Positions 1-7,729 of a stretch of DNA of 15,418 nt are shown here, piece by piece. The DNA is from Prevotella sp. CAG:1185 (GTDB lineage: Bacteria; Bacteroidota; Bacteroidia; Bacteroidales; Bacteroidaceae). Position 1 is the first letter of the stretch, and the number at the start of each line of letters is the position of its first letter. Location: NCBI GenBank assembly GCA_000436695.1, contig HF992560.1, forward strand, positions 1 through 15,418. Direction: 5' to 3'. Both the position numbers and the translations under genes were made by a program. The notes beneath the pieces are model-generated. The model was not told where the DNA came from, did not search any database, and saw only the letters and a list, made by a program, of their open reading frames with translations.

Positions 1-94
1 TTCAGCAAAAAGTTTTAGCGGACACCAATAATTTTGTATAGTGCCAAGGCATACAACCATTCACAGCAGCCTGACACGCTGACATAATTTTAAT

Positions 95-1621
95 CTAAAG
101 CCACTTCTGCATCAGAGGGTCAATGAAGTCTTTCTCACGACACTTATGATAGAAATAATCTGAAAAGAAAGCCACATTGTCCTGCAGCAGACTGCGCCCG
201 TGATTATACCCATTAAGACTTTTGAGTGCGGCATCCGGCAGCATGCCCTTATCCCAAAGAACACAATACAGGTCATAAGGAATCATGTCAGGATTAACCA
301 CAAACATAAAAGCTTTCTCCTTAGCCACCTTTTTATCATAGAAAGGATTGTCAGGCGAACATATACAATTGACGTGTCTCATCTGTATGTGCAGTCCTGT
401 CAGCGGCGAAGCCATCAGCATAGCTCCCTCCTTGCCTATATAAGGCATTATCATATTAGGATTTAACTCATACTTCATCTTATTGCATAAGAAATCAGTC
501 ATTTCCTCACGACTCTTCACAAACACAAAGAACTTGCCTCCGCTGGCCTTCATAAAATTCTCAAACACAGCTTTCTGGTTGTCGTGCGTCAGCGTATGCT
601 CCAGCTCATTAATGTCAGTGTTCCATTCATCTGTGTCTTTATCGTCTTTGATTTGCATCAATCCGTTCTGCCAATACGCGCCGCCATACTTTACCAGCAT
701 GGTTCTGAACATAGTCTCTCCCGACACAAACGCCTTTAGCATCAGCAAGTCGATAGAGTCCTTTTTAATGGCATACTCTTTCTTTTCGCCGCAGAGGCTT
801 TCAGCATAAATGAAATCCTCGTCTTGTCGTACACACTTATATATATTGTCGCCACATGCTTCAATATTATCCCACGGCCCGTTTTCGTTACCGTTATTTT
901 TCAATATCAGCGCAAGCCATTCAGCCGATGTCAGCGACAGAAGGTTAAGACGAGACTGGAATGAATAGTTCACAACAAGAGAATGTGAAATCATTTTAAT
1001 CCGCTTCTCATCATCGCCCGACTCACGGCACAGCATATCCATGTCGTCAGACAGCCTGTATGTGTTTATTAAATTAAAATAGCAGTTAAGATGAAACCAC
1101 ATCAGCTTGTTACGATACGCGAAAAAGTCTTCCGGCCCGAAAGTCTGCTTGCCGTAAAACTCCTGCATGCGCTCATTCTGCAGCGCCTCTTCAAACTCAT
1201 CGCAAAGCATGTCGAAAATCTGCCTTGCGGCACTTGCCAAAGCAGGGTTCTCCGGATTGATAACTCTTTCGTCTCCGAAATCAGTCTGCATATAATGCCA
1301 TATCAGGAACATTACGTCCTCACGGTTAATCTCGTCGGGATAATACTCGCCATCAAGCTTATAGAAAGGCAGACGCGAGCCATAACGCCGCTCACACTCC
1401 CCGGTGAAGGTCTCCCAAACATGTGTTTCCGAGATGACATCCTCAAACCATGCCGTAAGCATAAACGCCATATCAACAAGAAAGTCATCGCCTTCGTCGA
1501 TGTATGAATCATATAATATTTTATATATCTTATTGGCCACTCCGGTGTAATAATGGTCCACCTCATCAATCTCTTTATACGGATGCCATTTAGCCCATTC
1601 TTTAGGATAAAGTTTTTTCAT
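95..1621 (-). CDS. Conserved hypothetical protein, 508 aa
   Basis: I do not recognise a function. The start is MKKLYPKEWAKWHPY at 1621 and the TAG stop is at 95-97. The protein is soluble in appearance, acidic and rich in aromatic residues and methionine, with no signal peptide and no membrane segment. The N-terminal half is helical-looking with many Trp, Tyr and Asp residues. The C-terminal part, from about residue 355, has alternating hydrophobic stretches such as KFFVFVKSREEM and AFMFVVNPDMIPYDLYCVLW, which look like a small alpha/beta domain. The opening W-x-x-HPY pattern followed by a tyrosine-rich segment reminds me of Bacteroidetes DUF3843 proteins, but this is memory only and uncertain. 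A TATATTTG box lies 80 nt upstream. It is transcribed on its own, away from a long noncoding stretch. The length and consistent composition make it a real gene. Confidence 0.85.
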   Translation of the reverse strand: MKKLYPKEWAKWHPYKEIDEVDHYYTGVANKIYKILYDSYIDEGDDFLVDMAFMLTAWFEDVISETHVWETFTGECERRYGSRLPFYKLDGEYYPDEINREDVMFLIWHYMQTDFGDERVINPENPALASAARQIFDMLCDEFEEALQNERMQEFYGKQTFGPEDFFAYRNKLMWFHLNCYFNLINTYRLSDDMDMLCRESGDDEKRIKMISHSLVVNYSFQSRLNLLSLTSAEWLALILKNNGNENGPWDNIEACGDNIYKCVRQDEDFIYAESLCGEKKEYAIKKDSIDLLMLKAFVSGETMFRTMLVKYGGAYWQNGLMQIKDDKDTDEWNTDINELEHTLTHDNQKAVFENFMKASGGKFFVFVKSREEMTDFLCNKMKYELNPNMIMPYIGKEGAMLMASPLTGLHIQMRHVNCICSPDNPFYDKKVAKEKAFMFVVNPDMIPYDLYCVLWDKGMLPDAALKSLNGYNHGRSLLQDNVAFFSDYFYHKCREKDFIDPLMQKWL

Positions 1622-1700
1622 TTTTATCTCGCGTTATTCGGTTTTAAATATCACATGCATGCTCGATGAAGTTGTCATCGGCAGAGTGTGTTCCTGATTG

Positions 1701-1708
1701 CAAATATA
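1701..1708 (-). promoter_or_regulatory. Candidate -7 box for the 508-aa gene
   Basis: The minus strand reads TATATTTG, a full match to the Bacteroidetes -7 consensus TAnnTTTG. It would start transcription near 1694, giving a leader of about 70 nt before the ATG at 1619-1621. No good -33 TTTG element is visible at the usual distance, so this is a tentative call. Confidence 0.4.
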
Positions 1709-2069
1709 CTCATAAACAGCAGCAGATAAAAGTCTTAAACATACTTTTTAACCTACAGAGGGATTTTTCTTAACTTTCACATGACATGCATACATAAAAA
1801 TGCCCAACATATACGCTCTTGGCAAAACCATAAAGACGCAACCAACATGTAATTGCCTACGGGATTAACACGACAATATATCATCACAAATATTTCGGGA
1901 TTTTCTGTCGATATAGAAATTACTAAAACTAATACAAGGCTGAATAGTAAAACATATTTATCATTATCATGCAAAGATATGTTTTTGGCAAACAACCCGA
2001 CTATTCCTAACACAAAAGTAAGACACTATTGCACCGCAAACCTACCTGTATTTACACTGAAATAATAGC

Positions 2070-2095
2070 GTTTTTGTCCTAAATCGGACAAAAAC
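2070..2095. repeat. Perfect 10-bp inverted repeat (hairpin or operator)
   Basis: GTTTTTGTCC (2070-2079) and GGACAAAAAC (2086-2095) are exact reverse complements around a 6-nt centre. The element reads nearly the same on both strands. No T-run follows the stem, so it is not a typical terminator. AACCTTTG at 2093-2100, one base from the -7 consensus, overlaps its right end, so an operator-like role is possible. Confidence 0.5.
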
Positions 2096-2231
2096 CTTTG
2101 CACATTTTTCATATTAAAATGTAACATCCAATAATTATGGCATTTACATTTGCACGCAAGAACGATCTATTCTTACGGCTAAATGGTTTTAATTATCAAA
2201 TATCTCATTAAAAGCATCAAGTGAAATCAAT

Positions 2232-2321
2232 ATGAAAGCAAAATACATTAAGCGATGCAGCAATGGCACTATAGCCTATTTTATGATTGTTTACCACAGA
2301 GACAAATTAGCGCCATATTAA
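2232..2321 (+). CDS. Possible 29-codon small ORF (weak)
   Basis: An ATG at 2232 opens a 29-residue frame beginning MKAKYIKRC and ending with DKLAPY before a TAA. The N-terminus is basic and the middle is hydrophobic (TIAYFMIVY). A TACATTTG box at 2145-2152 would place a transcript start about 70 nt upstream. Nothing else supports it: I recognise no family, the region is otherwise noncoding, and frames of this length arise by chance. It may also be a gene fragment. Confidence 0.15.
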   Translation: MKAKYIKRCSNGTIAYFMIVYHRDKLAPY

Positions 2322-2468
2322 GATTCTGCCCATTAGACCAAGAAGAAAAGGATAATATAGTTTGAAATCATTAAACTTCGTCTAATATAGATTACATCAT
2401 TAGAACACAGCCTAACCATATTTAAAAAAATCTATAAAGCTCCGCTAAAGGATATATGGGAATTTCGA

Positions 2469-2585
2469 ATAAAATAACACACATAAGAATAGACAAATTC
2501 ATAAATATCTTGTATTTTTTGAAAATCAAATAGTTACAAATAATCTATAAGCAATAATTGCCAATTATTATGTGTGTTATTTTAT
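2469..2585. repeat. 117-bp element with perfect 18-bp terminal inverted repeats
   Basis: ATAAAATAACACACATAA at 2469-2486 is the exact reverse complement of 2568-2585, with 81 bp of AT-rich DNA between. An inner hairpin AATAATT/AATTATT lies at 2553-2569. The size and symmetry resemble a miniature inverted-repeat element, but I see no target-site duplication: the flanks are ...TTTCGA and CCAGAA.... No transposase gene is present in the window. Confidence 0.45.
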
Positions 2586-2673
2586 CCAGAACTCGTAAAA
2601 GATTGTATATCGGACAGTATTTGTTAAAGAGATGATTCACATAGGACAATCATAAGAATATCAGCTAAACAGA

Positions 2674-2687
2674 TCGAATAAAATAAC
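2674..2687 (+). repeat. Second copy of TCGAATAAAATAAC
   Basis: TCGAATAAAATAAC occurs at 2465-2478, spanning the left edge of the inverted-repeat element, and again here. CATAAGAATA is likewise found at 2482-2491 and 2651-2660, in the opposite order relative to the first motif. This looks like a partial, rearranged copy of the left end of the element. Confidence 0.4.
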
Positions 2688-2815
2688 TTAAACGACAATC
2701 AATAAAATATTACAATTGTATCTAATAATTATTCTCTATAATACTGTCTGAACATATTCGACGCCAGCCAAGGCTCTGACTGCACAGTCAACAAACAAGG
2801 ACAAGCCTATATGCC

Positions 2816-3682
2816 TCAAGCTTCAGAGGCATGCGCCTCATCACCGAACGAAAGTTTAACGGGGCGATGACTGTATTTTTCAGCCTCCTCCTTTGGCAGA
2901 TGCTTGCGAAGATTAGGATAATGATGATGAAGATATTCTTCATAATTCTTAGGCAGGAAGACATCAATGTCGCCAAACTTTGCCGGTTGCAGGTCGTTTA
3001 CATATTCCACCCTTACCTGATCCATGTCTGTCATCACATTACTGCAATAGACTGTCTCCTTATCATTATATCTAGTCTGCACACGTTTAAGCAGGCAATA
3101 AAGAGTACGCTTAGGCACAAACATATTCACCACTCTGTCAAAAAGGCAATTAAGAAAGCCATGCTTGTTGGGTACGGCAATCTCACATTTGCCGCAATAC
3201 TTATAGGTCCATACGCTCTTGCTTACAAAACAAGAGTTTACCATATTGGCAAGTTTGCGCTGTCTGCGCTGTTTCTTTATATCATCCGGAATATGGTCGA
3301 AAGGAAATATATCAACATATATACCCTGAGGCATGTCAAGATTGCGTGTGGTTTCTTCAACAAACAAAGTTCCGGTCTTTCTCACTTTTGCAAAATAAAA
3401 AGGAGTCTCCGGCGTGTTGCCAAACCACTGCAATATGTATCCGTCACGAAGTCTTGACGGAGCTTCTTTCAAAAACCGTTCATAGTCACTGCGCGGCATG
3501 CCCACATCCACATCATCGTCAATGGGAACAATGGCGTCCCAAAAATGACAACCTATCATGCTTCCGCCAACCATAAAGAACTTGACATTTATCTCATTGC
3601 ACACTCTAACAGTCTCACGCAGAATGTCGTATAAACAGCGATGCAGTTTGTCAAGTTCTTCGTCAGTATAGCCTGTTTTCAT
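2816..3682 (-). CDS. LicD family protein (predicted phosphotransferase)
   Basis: A 288-residue protein with the LicD nucleotidyltransferase-like fold. Family members add phosphorylcholine or related phospho-groups to surface glycans such as lipopolysaccharide, teichoic acid or capsule; the substrate here cannot be read from the sequence. Visible motifs: GGS at 39-41 in MVGGSMIG; the acidic metal-binding cluster DDDVDVG at 55-61, preceded by IVPI, in place of the usual IPWDDDxD; YVDIFPFD around 122-129; and the C-terminal LPKNYEEYLHHHYP typical of the family. There is no signal peptide or membrane segment, so it is probably cytoplasmic. The start at 3682 is backed by a good promoter just upstream. 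It has no glycan-synthesis neighbours in the window, so its pathway is unknown. Confidence 0.9.
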   Translation of the reverse strand: MKTGYTDEELDKLHRCLYDILRETVRVCNEINVKFFMVGGSMIGCHFWDAIVPIDDDVDVGMPRSDYERFLKEAPSRLRDGYILQWFGNTPETPFYFAKVRKTGTLFVEETTRNLDMPQGIYVDIFPFDHIPDDIKKQRRQRKLANMVNSCFVSKSVWTYKYCGKCEIAVPNKHGFLNCLFDRVVNMFVPKRTLYCLLKRVQTRYNDKETVYCSNVMTDMDQVRVEYVNDLQPAKFGDIDVFLPKNYEEYLHHHYPNLRKHLPKEEAEKYSHRPVKLSFGDEAHASEA

Positions 3683-3708
3683 ATTACTCTATGTCTTTTT
3701 ATTTTCTG

Positions 3709-3740
3709 CAAAATTAATGTTTGTCGTCTGAATAACAAAA
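3709..3740 (-). promoter_or_regulatory. Promoter of the LicD gene
   Basis: On the minus strand a -33 TTTTG (3736-3740) and a -7 box TAATTTTG (3709-3716) are separated by 19 bp, matching the Bacteroidetes housekeeping consensus well. Transcription would start near 3702, about 20 nt before the ATG at 3680-3682. Confidence 0.6.
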
Positions 3741-3820
3741 CAAAAGCACGTCTTTCACATTAAAAAGATTATTACACAAAACAGTTCACCGGCATTTCTC
3801 TGCCAGCACCGGCATAGGCA

Positions 3821-5193
3821 TCATTGCGGATTGTCCTCAGCGTCGGCATCAGCGTCAAGTCTGTTGTTCCAAAGATATTTCTTTGTCTCGGCAGCAATTA
3901 CACCCGACAGCATAAGCAGCGACACAAGGTTGGGTATTGCCATAAGAGCATTAGTAAAATCGGCAAGATTCCACACTACAGCCAGCTTTATCACTGCGCC
4001 GAAGAACGTTGCCACGATGAAGATGCCGCGATAGACGAGTGTCAGTCTCTTTCCTCCAAGATACTCTATTGATTTCTCGCCATAATAACACCAGCCGAGA
4101 ATTGTAGAAAAGGCAAAAGTGATAATGCCAAAGGTGAGCAACGGAGCACCGATATACGGAATTTTATCGAATGCCACCTTTGTCAGTGCCGGTCCGTCGC
4201 TATAGCTAATGTCGGGATAAGCCAAGATGCTCGACACAAGCACAAGACCGGTAAGGGCACATATAACAACCGTGTCCCAGAATGTTCCTGTCGACGAAAC
4301 AAGAGCCTGTCTTACGGGATTGCGCGTGCGGGCAGCTGCCGCCACAATAGGAGCCGAGCCCATACCGCTCTCGTTGCTGAACAGTCCGCGGGCTATGCCG
4401 TAGCGTGCCGTCATTATGATGCTTCCGCCGACAAATCCGCCGCCGGCAGCTTCAGGATTAAACGCTGAAACGACAATAAGATGTATTGCGTCGGCAACAA
4501 ATGCATGATTGATTATAAGTATGCACACGCAACCTATGACGTAAAGCAACGCCATAAACGGAACAAAAGCGCTGCACACGCGCGCTATTCCCTTTACGCC
4601 GAATATCACCACAAGAGCCACGCCAATGGCTATAACGGCACCCGAAAGCTCTACCGGCACATTGTAGGTTTCGTGGCAAAGCAACGAGATGGCATTGCTC
4701 TGCACCAGATTTCCGATGCCGAACGACGCAAGCGCAGTGAACACACAGAACAGCACGGCAAGCCATTTAAGGCCGAGACCACGCTCAAGAGCATACATCG
4801 GACCGCCGAGCATCTGCCCGTTTGCAGTCTTTATACGGTATTTCACGGCAACAAGTCCCTCGGCATACTTCGTTGCAATGCCGAACACTCCCGTGAGCCA
4901 GCACCACAGCACAGCCCCGGACCGCCGAGAGTTATCGCCGTGGCAACACCTATTATATTACCTGTGCCTATCGTTGCGGCAAGTGCAGTGGCAAGAGCGC
5001 CAAACTGACTGACATCGCCTGATGCGCCCTTATCGGGCGTAACCGAAAGGCGTATGGCCGTAAATATCTTTCGCTGTGGAAACTTTAATCTGATTGTAAG
5101 AAAAAGGTGGGTGCCGAGCAACATTATTATCATTGGCCAGCCCCACAAAAAATTACTGCATGTCTCGATTACTTTTGATATGGTGTCAAGCAT
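3821..5193 (-). pseudogene. Sodium:alanine symporter (AgcS family), frameshifted
   Basis: The gene lies in two frames. Codons from 5193 give the N-terminus (MLDTISKVIE, then VSQFGALATALAATIGTGNI and ATAITLGGPG), and from about 4912 a second frame gives VLWCWLTGVFGIATKYAEGL to the C-terminus. Joined, they make about 457 residues, the normal length for these inner-membrane carriers, which bring alanine or glycine into the cell with sodium. The break falls in a run of four C on the plus strand (4915-4918). One more base would restore GGPGAVLWCW, the family signature. As written, the first frame runs into unrelated sequence and stops at 4843. This may be a true inactivating mutation or a sequencing error in the homopolymer. 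The rest is well preserved, with many membrane segments and an intact NESGMGSAP motif, so any loss would be recent. Confidence 0.9.
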
Positions 5194-5245
5194 AAAAACT
5201 ATTTTAAAACGATAATGTAATTTATTGTATCACGAATTTCGCTTT

Positions 5246-5253
5246 CAAAAGTA
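5246..5253 (-). promoter_or_regulatory. Candidate -7 box for the symporter gene
   Basis: The minus strand reads TACTTTTG, a match to TAnnTTTG, which would start transcription near 5240, about 47 nt before the symporter ATG. The -33 region is poor. Confidence 0.4.
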
Positions 5254-5568
5254 CTAATAAATATCCAAATACATAGCATTTTGTATATATTATTTCACTT
5301 TTCAGACACATAAAGTTATATTGCAAAGCTGATTTATTACGATATGTACGTAAGATTTCATTATATTGCGACATTTTAATATAATCTTTTACAATACACG
5401 CTTCATCATATCAGAACACATTATCCATACGCAAAATAAAATGGAAGTAAGGATCAGAAGCATCAATCAGACATCACAGCACAACTAAACATGCGTAAAT
5501 TCTGTTAAATAAATATAACTAAAAGGTATTAAAAACATACAGCTATTCATTCTTATTAATAAAATATG

Positions 5569-5576
5569 TACCTTTG
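5569..5576 (+). promoter_or_regulatory. Promoter -7 box of the rplM operon
   Basis: TACCTTTG followed by C is a perfect Bacteroidetes -7 box. Transcription should begin near 5582, leaving an untranslated leader of about 139 nt before rplM. A -33 element is not obvious. The stretch before it (5194-5568) is AT-rich and I see nothing else in it besides the symporter promoter. Confidence 0.6.
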
Positions 5577-5581
5577 CAGTC

Positions 5582-5720
5582 CGATTATTAAGGGGATAAC
5601 TCTTAGAACCCCGGAACGGAGTGTTAATAGTCGTACTTTTGGCCGAGTGCGACGGTTAGTGAATCGCCGTTCAACAAGAGAAATTAAAAACGTTTTTTAG
5701 TAGTAATTTTAAAATTAAAA
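5582..5720 (+). promoter_or_regulatory. Structured 5' leader of rplM (candidate uL13 autoregulatory leader)
   Basis: After the promoter there is a GC-richer, structured segment, then A/T-rich DNA up to the rplM ATG. Visible pairings are GGGG (5592-5595) with CCCC (5609-5612), and a 7-bp stem GTCGTAC (5630-5636) with GTGCGAC (5647-5653; one G-U pair) closing a 10-nt loop TTTTGGCCGA. A weaker ACGG/CCGT hairpin lies at 5652-5670. Many bacteria control uL13-uS9 operons by binding of a ribosomal protein to such a leader. I recall that an L13 leader has been proposed for Bacteroidia, but cannot confirm that this is it. Confidence 0.5.
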
Positions 5721-6182
5721 ATGAACACTTTAAGTTACAAAACTATTTCCGCAAACAAGGAAACAGCAAAGAAAGAGTGGGTTGTTATCGACGCCACAGA
5801 CCAGATTGTAGGCCGTCTTTGCTCTAAGGTTGCCAAGATTCTGCGTGGAAAGTACAAACCTAACTTCACTCCTCACGTAGATTGTGGTGACAATGTTATA
5901 ATCATCAATGCCGCTAAGGTGGTATTCTCTGGTAAGAAAGAGACCGACAAGGTATATACCCGTTATACTGGTTATCCTGGCGGACAGCGCTTCAACACTC
6001 CTGCCGAGCTGCGCAAGCGTAAGGACGGTGCTGACAAAATTATCCGTCATGCAGTTAAAGGCATGCTGCCCAAAGGCCGTCTCGGACGTCATATCTTGAA
6101 CAATCTTTATATATTCGATGGCACAGAGCACGATATGCAGGCTCAGCAGCCAAAAGCAATTGATATTAACCAGTATAAATAA
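5721..6182 (+). CDS. rplM: Large ribosomal subunit protein uL13 (L13)
   Basis: 153 residues, typical for Bacteroidetes L13. The family pattern is clear: KEWVVIDATDQIVGRL at 18-33, HVDCGDNVIIINA at 52-64, and the conserved AVKGMLPKGRLGR at 111-123. It binds 23S rRNA early in assembly of the 50S subunit. The start is fixed by the usual N-terminus MNTLSYKTIS. The ATG follows an A/T-rich stretch without a Shine-Dalgarno sequence, which is normal in this phylum for strongly expressed genes. It is the first gene of the operon, and rpsI follows after 10 nt, so the two are expressed together. Confidence 0.98.
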   Translation: MNTLSYKTISANKETAKKEWVVIDATDQIVGRLCSKVAKILRGKYKPNFTPHVDCGDNVIIINAAKVVFSGKKETDKVYTRYTGYPGGQRFNTPAELRKRKDGADKIIRHAVKGMLPKGRLGRHILNNLYIFDGTEHDMQAQQPKAIDINQYK

Positions 6183-6192
6183 TTAAGCAATA

Positions 6193-6579
6193 ATGGAAGT
6201 AGTTAATGCAATAGGTCGCCGTAAAAGTGCCGTGGCACGTGTTTACGTAAGCGAAGGTACAGGCAAAATTACAATAAACAAGAAAGACATTACAGAATAT
6301 TTCCCATCAGCTATTCTGCAGTATGTTGTTAAGCAGCCGCTGCAGCTCCTTGACGCAGCTGAGAAATATGATATAAAGGTGAACCTCGATGGTGGTGGTT
6401 TCACAGGTCAGAGCCAGGCTCTGCGCCTCGCCATTGCACGCGCACTCGTTAAGATCAACGAGGAAGACAAGAAGAATCTGAAAGATCACGGATTCCTTAC
6501 TCGTGACGCACGTGCCGTTGAGCGTAAGAAACCGGGTCGTCCGAAGGCTCGCCGTCGCTTCCAGTTCAGTAAGCGTTAA
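6193..6579 (+). CDS. rpsI: Small ribosomal subunit protein uS9 (S9)
   Basis: 128 residues, full length. It starts with MEVVNAIGRRKSAVARVYV, carries the family signature GGGFTGQSQALRLAIARAL at 67-85, and ends in the highly basic tail KKPGRPKARRRFQFSKR, which reaches to the P-site tRNA on the 30S head. It follows rplM by 10 nt, the near-universal L13-S9 pair, and is followed by a structured gap before rpsB. Confidence 0.98.
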   Translation: MEVVNAIGRRKSAVARVYVSEGTGKITINKKDITEYFPSAILQYVVKQPLQLLDAAEKYDIKVNLDGGGFTGQSQALRLAIARALVKINEEDKKNLKDHGFLTRDARAVERKKPGRPKARRRFQFSKR

Positions 6580-6845
6580 TATCTGGAGGAACCTTATCCA
6601 AAAGATAAAGGCATGCTTAAGGAAGCGTCAGCACAAGGCATCATCGCTCTTGTGCGCGGCGTTGCCCGATGTCTGCCGACTGAACATTGTTTAGCATCTA
6701 AACCGATAAGACCCGCCGCAACGGCGATAATCGGAAAGCGCTCATGGCTCGTGCCGCGGTGCAAATGCCGCAGAGCGGTTACCTGTCGGTTGGTTCTAAC
6801 AAAACTAAAAAGAAAGTAAACAAAACAATTAAAAAGAAAAGAAAA
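6580..6845 (+). promoter_or_regulatory. Hairpin-rich intercistronic RNA before rpsB (candidate uS2 leader)
   Basis: These 266 nt are clearly more GC-rich than the gaps elsewhere and hold several stems in a row. GTTTAG/CTAAAC is at 6689-6703 (3-nt loop). CCGAT (6703-6707) with ATCGG (6730-6734) encloses CGCCG/CGGCG at 6714-6726. CGCTC (6739-6743) with GAGCG (6773-6777) encloses GCGG/CCGC at 6756-6771. The open frames crossing it have no protein character, and the long frame in register with rpsB would add 34 unusual residues. The last 50 nt are A-rich before the rpsB ATG. Autoregulation of rpsB-tsf by uS2 through a leader is known in other bacteria; its presence here is inference. Confidence 0.5.
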
Positions 6846-7691
6846 ATGTCAAGAACAAATTTTGATATGTTATTGAAGGCTGGCTGTCACTTCGGCCACC
6901 TCAAACGTAAATGGAATCCCGCAATGGCTCCTTATATCTTCATGGAGCGCAACGGCATTCACATTATAGATCTTCACAAGACTGTTGCTAAAATCGACGA
7001 GGCAGCAGACGCACTGAAGCAGATTGCCAAGTCAGGAAAGAAAATCCTGTTCGTTGCTACTAAAAAACAAACAAAGGACGTTGTAGCTGAAAAGGCTGCG
7101 TCTGTCAACATGCCTTACGTTATCGAGCGTTGGCCGGGCGGTATGCTCACCAACTTCCCTACAATCCGCAAGGCTGTAAAGAAGATGGCCAACATCGACA
7201 AACTGATGAACGACGGAACATACTCTAACCTGTCTAAGCGCGAGATTCTGCAGATTACACGTCAGCGCGCTAAGCTCGAGAAGAACCTCGGCTCAATTGC
7301 TGACCTTACACGTCTGCCGTCAGCTCTGTTCGTTGTTGACGTAATGAAAGAGGCTATCGCCGTTAAAGAGGCTAACCGCCTGGGCATACCTGTATTCGCT
7401 ATCGTTGACACAAACTCTAATCCTAAGGACGTTGACTTCATGATTCCTGCCAACGACGACGCAAAAGACAGCGTTGAGGTTATCCTGAACGCTTGCTGCG
7501 CAGCCATCGCTGAGGGTCTTGAGGAGCGCAAGGTAGAGAAGGCTGACGAGAAAGCTGCTAAAGAGCAGGCTGAGGCTAATGCAATAGAGGACAAACCAAA
7601 GCGTGCACGCAAGGCTCGCAAGGACGCTCCTGCTAAAGAGGAAGAGGCTCCTAAGGCTGAAACAGCAGAAGAGGCTCCCGCTGAGGCTTAA
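6846..7691 (+). CDS. rpsB: Small ribosomal subunit protein uS2 (S2)
   Basis: 281 residues from the ATG at 6846. This start gives the standard N-terminus MSRTNFDMLLKAGCHFGHL; the frame is open 34 codons further upstream, but that part lies in the structured leader and does not look like protein. Family motifs follow: KRKWNPAMAPYIFMERNGIHIIDL, FVATKKQ, RWPGGMLTNF, and PSALFVVDVMKEAIAVKEA with GIPVFAIVDTNSNP. The last 50 or so residues form a low-complexity, Lys/Ala/Glu-rich tail, common in Bacteroidetes S2. The protein binds late to the 30S subunit near bS1. It is followed after 38 nt by tsf, the usual pairing. Confidence 0.97.
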   Translation: MSRTNFDMLLKAGCHFGHLKRKWNPAMAPYIFMERNGIHIIDLHKTVAKIDEAADALKQIAKSGKKILFVATKKQTKDVVAEKAASVNMPYVIERWPGGMLTNFPTIRKAVKKMANIDKLMNDGTYSNLSKREILQITRQRAKLEKNLGSIADLTRLPSALFVVDVMKEAIAVKEANRLGIPVFAIVDTNSNPKDVDFMIPANDDAKDSVEVILNACCAAIAEGLEERKVEKADEKAAKEQAEANAIEDKPKRARKARKDAPAKEEEAPKAETAEEAPAEA

Positions 7692-7729
7692 TATCTGATT
7701 TAACTAACTTAAAATAGAAAATACTAATT

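Larger units (their letters stand above)
1622..2815. other. Long AT-rich region without a convincing gene
   Basis: These 1194 bases separate two minus-strand genes. Open frames here are short (70-78 codons at most), overlap one another on opposite strands and lack recognisable protein character. The stretch holds a 10-bp-arm hairpin (2070-2095), a pair of perfect 18-bp inverted repeats (2469-2585) with a partial third copy (2674-2687), and a hairpin at the end of the LicD gene (2811-2832, ATGCCTC/GAGGCAT). On the minus strand, boxes fitting TAnnTTTG lie at 1972-1979, 2013-2020 and 2037-2044; the middle one has CAAA (TTTG on the minus strand) at 2037-2040, 16 bp away. On the plus strand TACATTTG is at 2145-2152. 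A small RNA or the remains of a mobile element are possible; nothing is proven. Confidence 0.6.

Noticed and set aside
2086..2101. Sigma-54 promoter at the 2070-2095 hairpin
   Set aside because: GG and GC are 12 bases apart instead of 10.
2469..2585. Short CRISPR-like repeat array
   Set aside because: The repeats are inverted, only two, and AT-rich, with no regular spacers and no cas genes nearby.
2811..2832. Hairpin ATGCCTC/GAGGCAT as terminator of the LicD gene
   Set aside because: It overlaps the stop codon and no T-run follows on the minus strand.
3787..3815. Direct repeat CACCGGCAT twice, 20 bp apart, after the symporter stop
   Set aside because: Short, only two copies, no clear stem or T-run; probably chance.
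3821..4912. Symporter as two separate genes, the second starting at a GTG
   Set aside because: Together the parts make one normal-length AgcS protein, and the GTG codes for a signature residue, not a natural start.
6744..6845. Upstream extension of uS2 in the same frame from a GTG
   Set aside because: The extra 34 residues are unlike any S2 N-terminus and come from the structured gap; MSRTNFDML at 6846 is the expected start.
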